Both the position numbers and the translations under genes were made by a program. 47,980 bases of DNA, taken from positions 1 to 47,980 of the forward strand of contig NZ_LDSL01000026.1 in NCBI RefSeq assembly GCF_001476815.1, written 5' to 3'. The notes under the pieces were generated by a model. The model did no database searches. It was not told the DNA's origin and worked only from the letters and a program-made list of their open reading frames with translations. Position 1 is the stretch's first letter. Each line of letters starts with the position of its first letter. The DNA is from Pseudacidovorax intermedius. GTDB taxonomy: Bacteria > Pseudomonadota > Gammaproteobacteria > Burkholderiales > Burkholderiaceae_C. This document shows, in pieces, positions 47,477 through 47,980 of this stretch.

Positions 47477-47980
47477 ATGGCCCTGCTTGACGTCCACGAC
47501 CTGCACATCGGCCTGCAGACCCACCGAGGCCCGGCCGAGGCGGTGCGCGGCATTTCCTTCTCGCTCGAACGCGGCGAGACGCTCGGCATCGTCGGCGAAT
47601 CCGGCTGCGGCAAGTCCATCACCGTGATGGCGCTCATGGGGCTGCTGCCCAACACGGCGCGCGTGACCGGCAGCATCCGCTTCGACGGCCAGGAGCTCGT
47701 CGGCCTGCCCGAGAAGGCGCTGTGCGGCATCCGCGGCAACCGCATCGGCATGGTGTTCCAGGAGCCGATGACGGCCCTCAACCCCGTGCACACCATCGCC
47801 CGCCAGGTGGGTGAGCCACTGCGGCTGCACCGCGGCCTGTCGAAGGCCGAGGCGCGCAAGGAAGTGCTGGCCCTGCTCGACCGCGTGGGCATTCCCGATG
47901 CGGCCTCGCGGCTGGACGCCTATCCGCACCAGTTCTCCGGCGGCCAGCGCCAGCGCATCGGCATCGCCATGGCGCTGGCC
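47477..47980 (+). CDS. ABC transporter ATPase, DppD/GsiA-like, cut by the right edge
   Basis: The visible 168 residues are the N-terminal nucleotide-binding domain of an oligopeptide-type importer. Walker A is IVGESGCGKSITV (about residues 37-49), the Q-loop is VFQEPMTALNP and the ABC signature is FSGGQRQRIGIAMALA at the window edge. The start ATG 47477 (MALLDVHDLHIGL) fits. Whether it is a single ATPase or a DppD-DppF fusion (GsiA-like) cannot be told, because the sequence ends. Confidence 0.93.
   Translation, partial: MALLDVHDLHIGLQTHRGPAEAVRGISFSLERGETLGIVGESGCGKSITVMALMGLLPNTARVTGSIRFDGQELVGLPEKALCGIRGNRIGMVFQEPMTALNPVHTIARQVGEPLRLHRGLSKAEARKEVLALLDRVGIPDAASRLDAYPHQFSGGQRQRIGIAMALA

Overview
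The window looks like core chromosome of a high-GC betaproteobacterium, most likely Burkholderiales of the Comamonadaceae type (Acidovorax/Variovorax/Ramlibacter-like). This is an inference from the GC-rich codon use, the Bug-family solute-binding protein, the hom-thrC-mobB-moeA-moaD biosynthetic block, the lolB-ispE-tRNAGln-prs-rplY-pth block and the rpsF-priB-rpsR-rplI-dnaB block. I see no insertion sequence, prophage, CRISPR array, rRNA or plasmid gene. Nearly all coding sequence is recognisable housekeeping.

Layout. 1-4189 (minus): an amidase cut by the left edge, a small membrane protein, and clpB with a near-consensus sigma-32 promoter and an intrinsic terminator. 4328-5412 (plus): a Bug/TctC periplasmic binding protein with terminator. 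5453-13306 (minus): molybdopterin genes (moaE, moaD, moeA, mobB) run with threonine genes (thrC, hom) and an AlaA-type aminotransferase. A plus-strand DapA-family gene with a structured leader lies between moaD and moaE. 13374-16492 (plus): an Mth938-type protein, a Bcp peroxiredoxin with a folded leader, and a PIN-PhoH ATPase. 16500-18210 (plus): an operator-like palindrome followed by a compact VOC / EVE / WYL-regulator operon. 18207-21382 (minus): rpsF-priB-rpsR-rplI and dnaB. 21522-24939: ppsA and its divergent regulator ppsR.

24951-29848: a PadR-type regulator plus a DUF3861 protein, divergent from a B12-dependent class II ribonucleotide reductase that is followed by a Crp/Fnr-type regulator. 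29899-34469: hrcA, divergent from nadK-recN-rapZ. 34506-38628 (minus): mutM, a dynamin-like GTPase and mutY. 38716-44631 (plus): a TPR protein, lolB, ispE, tRNA-Gln, prs, rplY and pth. 44664-47980: an exported protein of unknown function, a 2[4Fe-4S] ferredoxin (minus), and the start of a dipeptide-type ABC importer (two permeases and an ATPase cut by the right edge).

The less ordinary material is in the non-coding and leader DNA. (i) Many genes have a -10-like hexamer only 6-8 nt before the ATG (hrcA, nadK, the TPR gene, pth, ferredoxin and a 32-codon leader ORF), which suggests leaderless mRNAs. (ii) The leader upstream of the DapA-like gene pairs a small ORF having clustered AAA lysine codons with two interleaved inverted repeats. 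(iii) Operator-like palindromes precede the VOC-EVE-WYL operon and sit in the padR/RNR divergent region. (iv) A strong promoter lies inside the ispE coding sequence and probably serves tRNA-Gln and prs. None of this amounts to a clearly new system; these are testable regulatory hypotheses.
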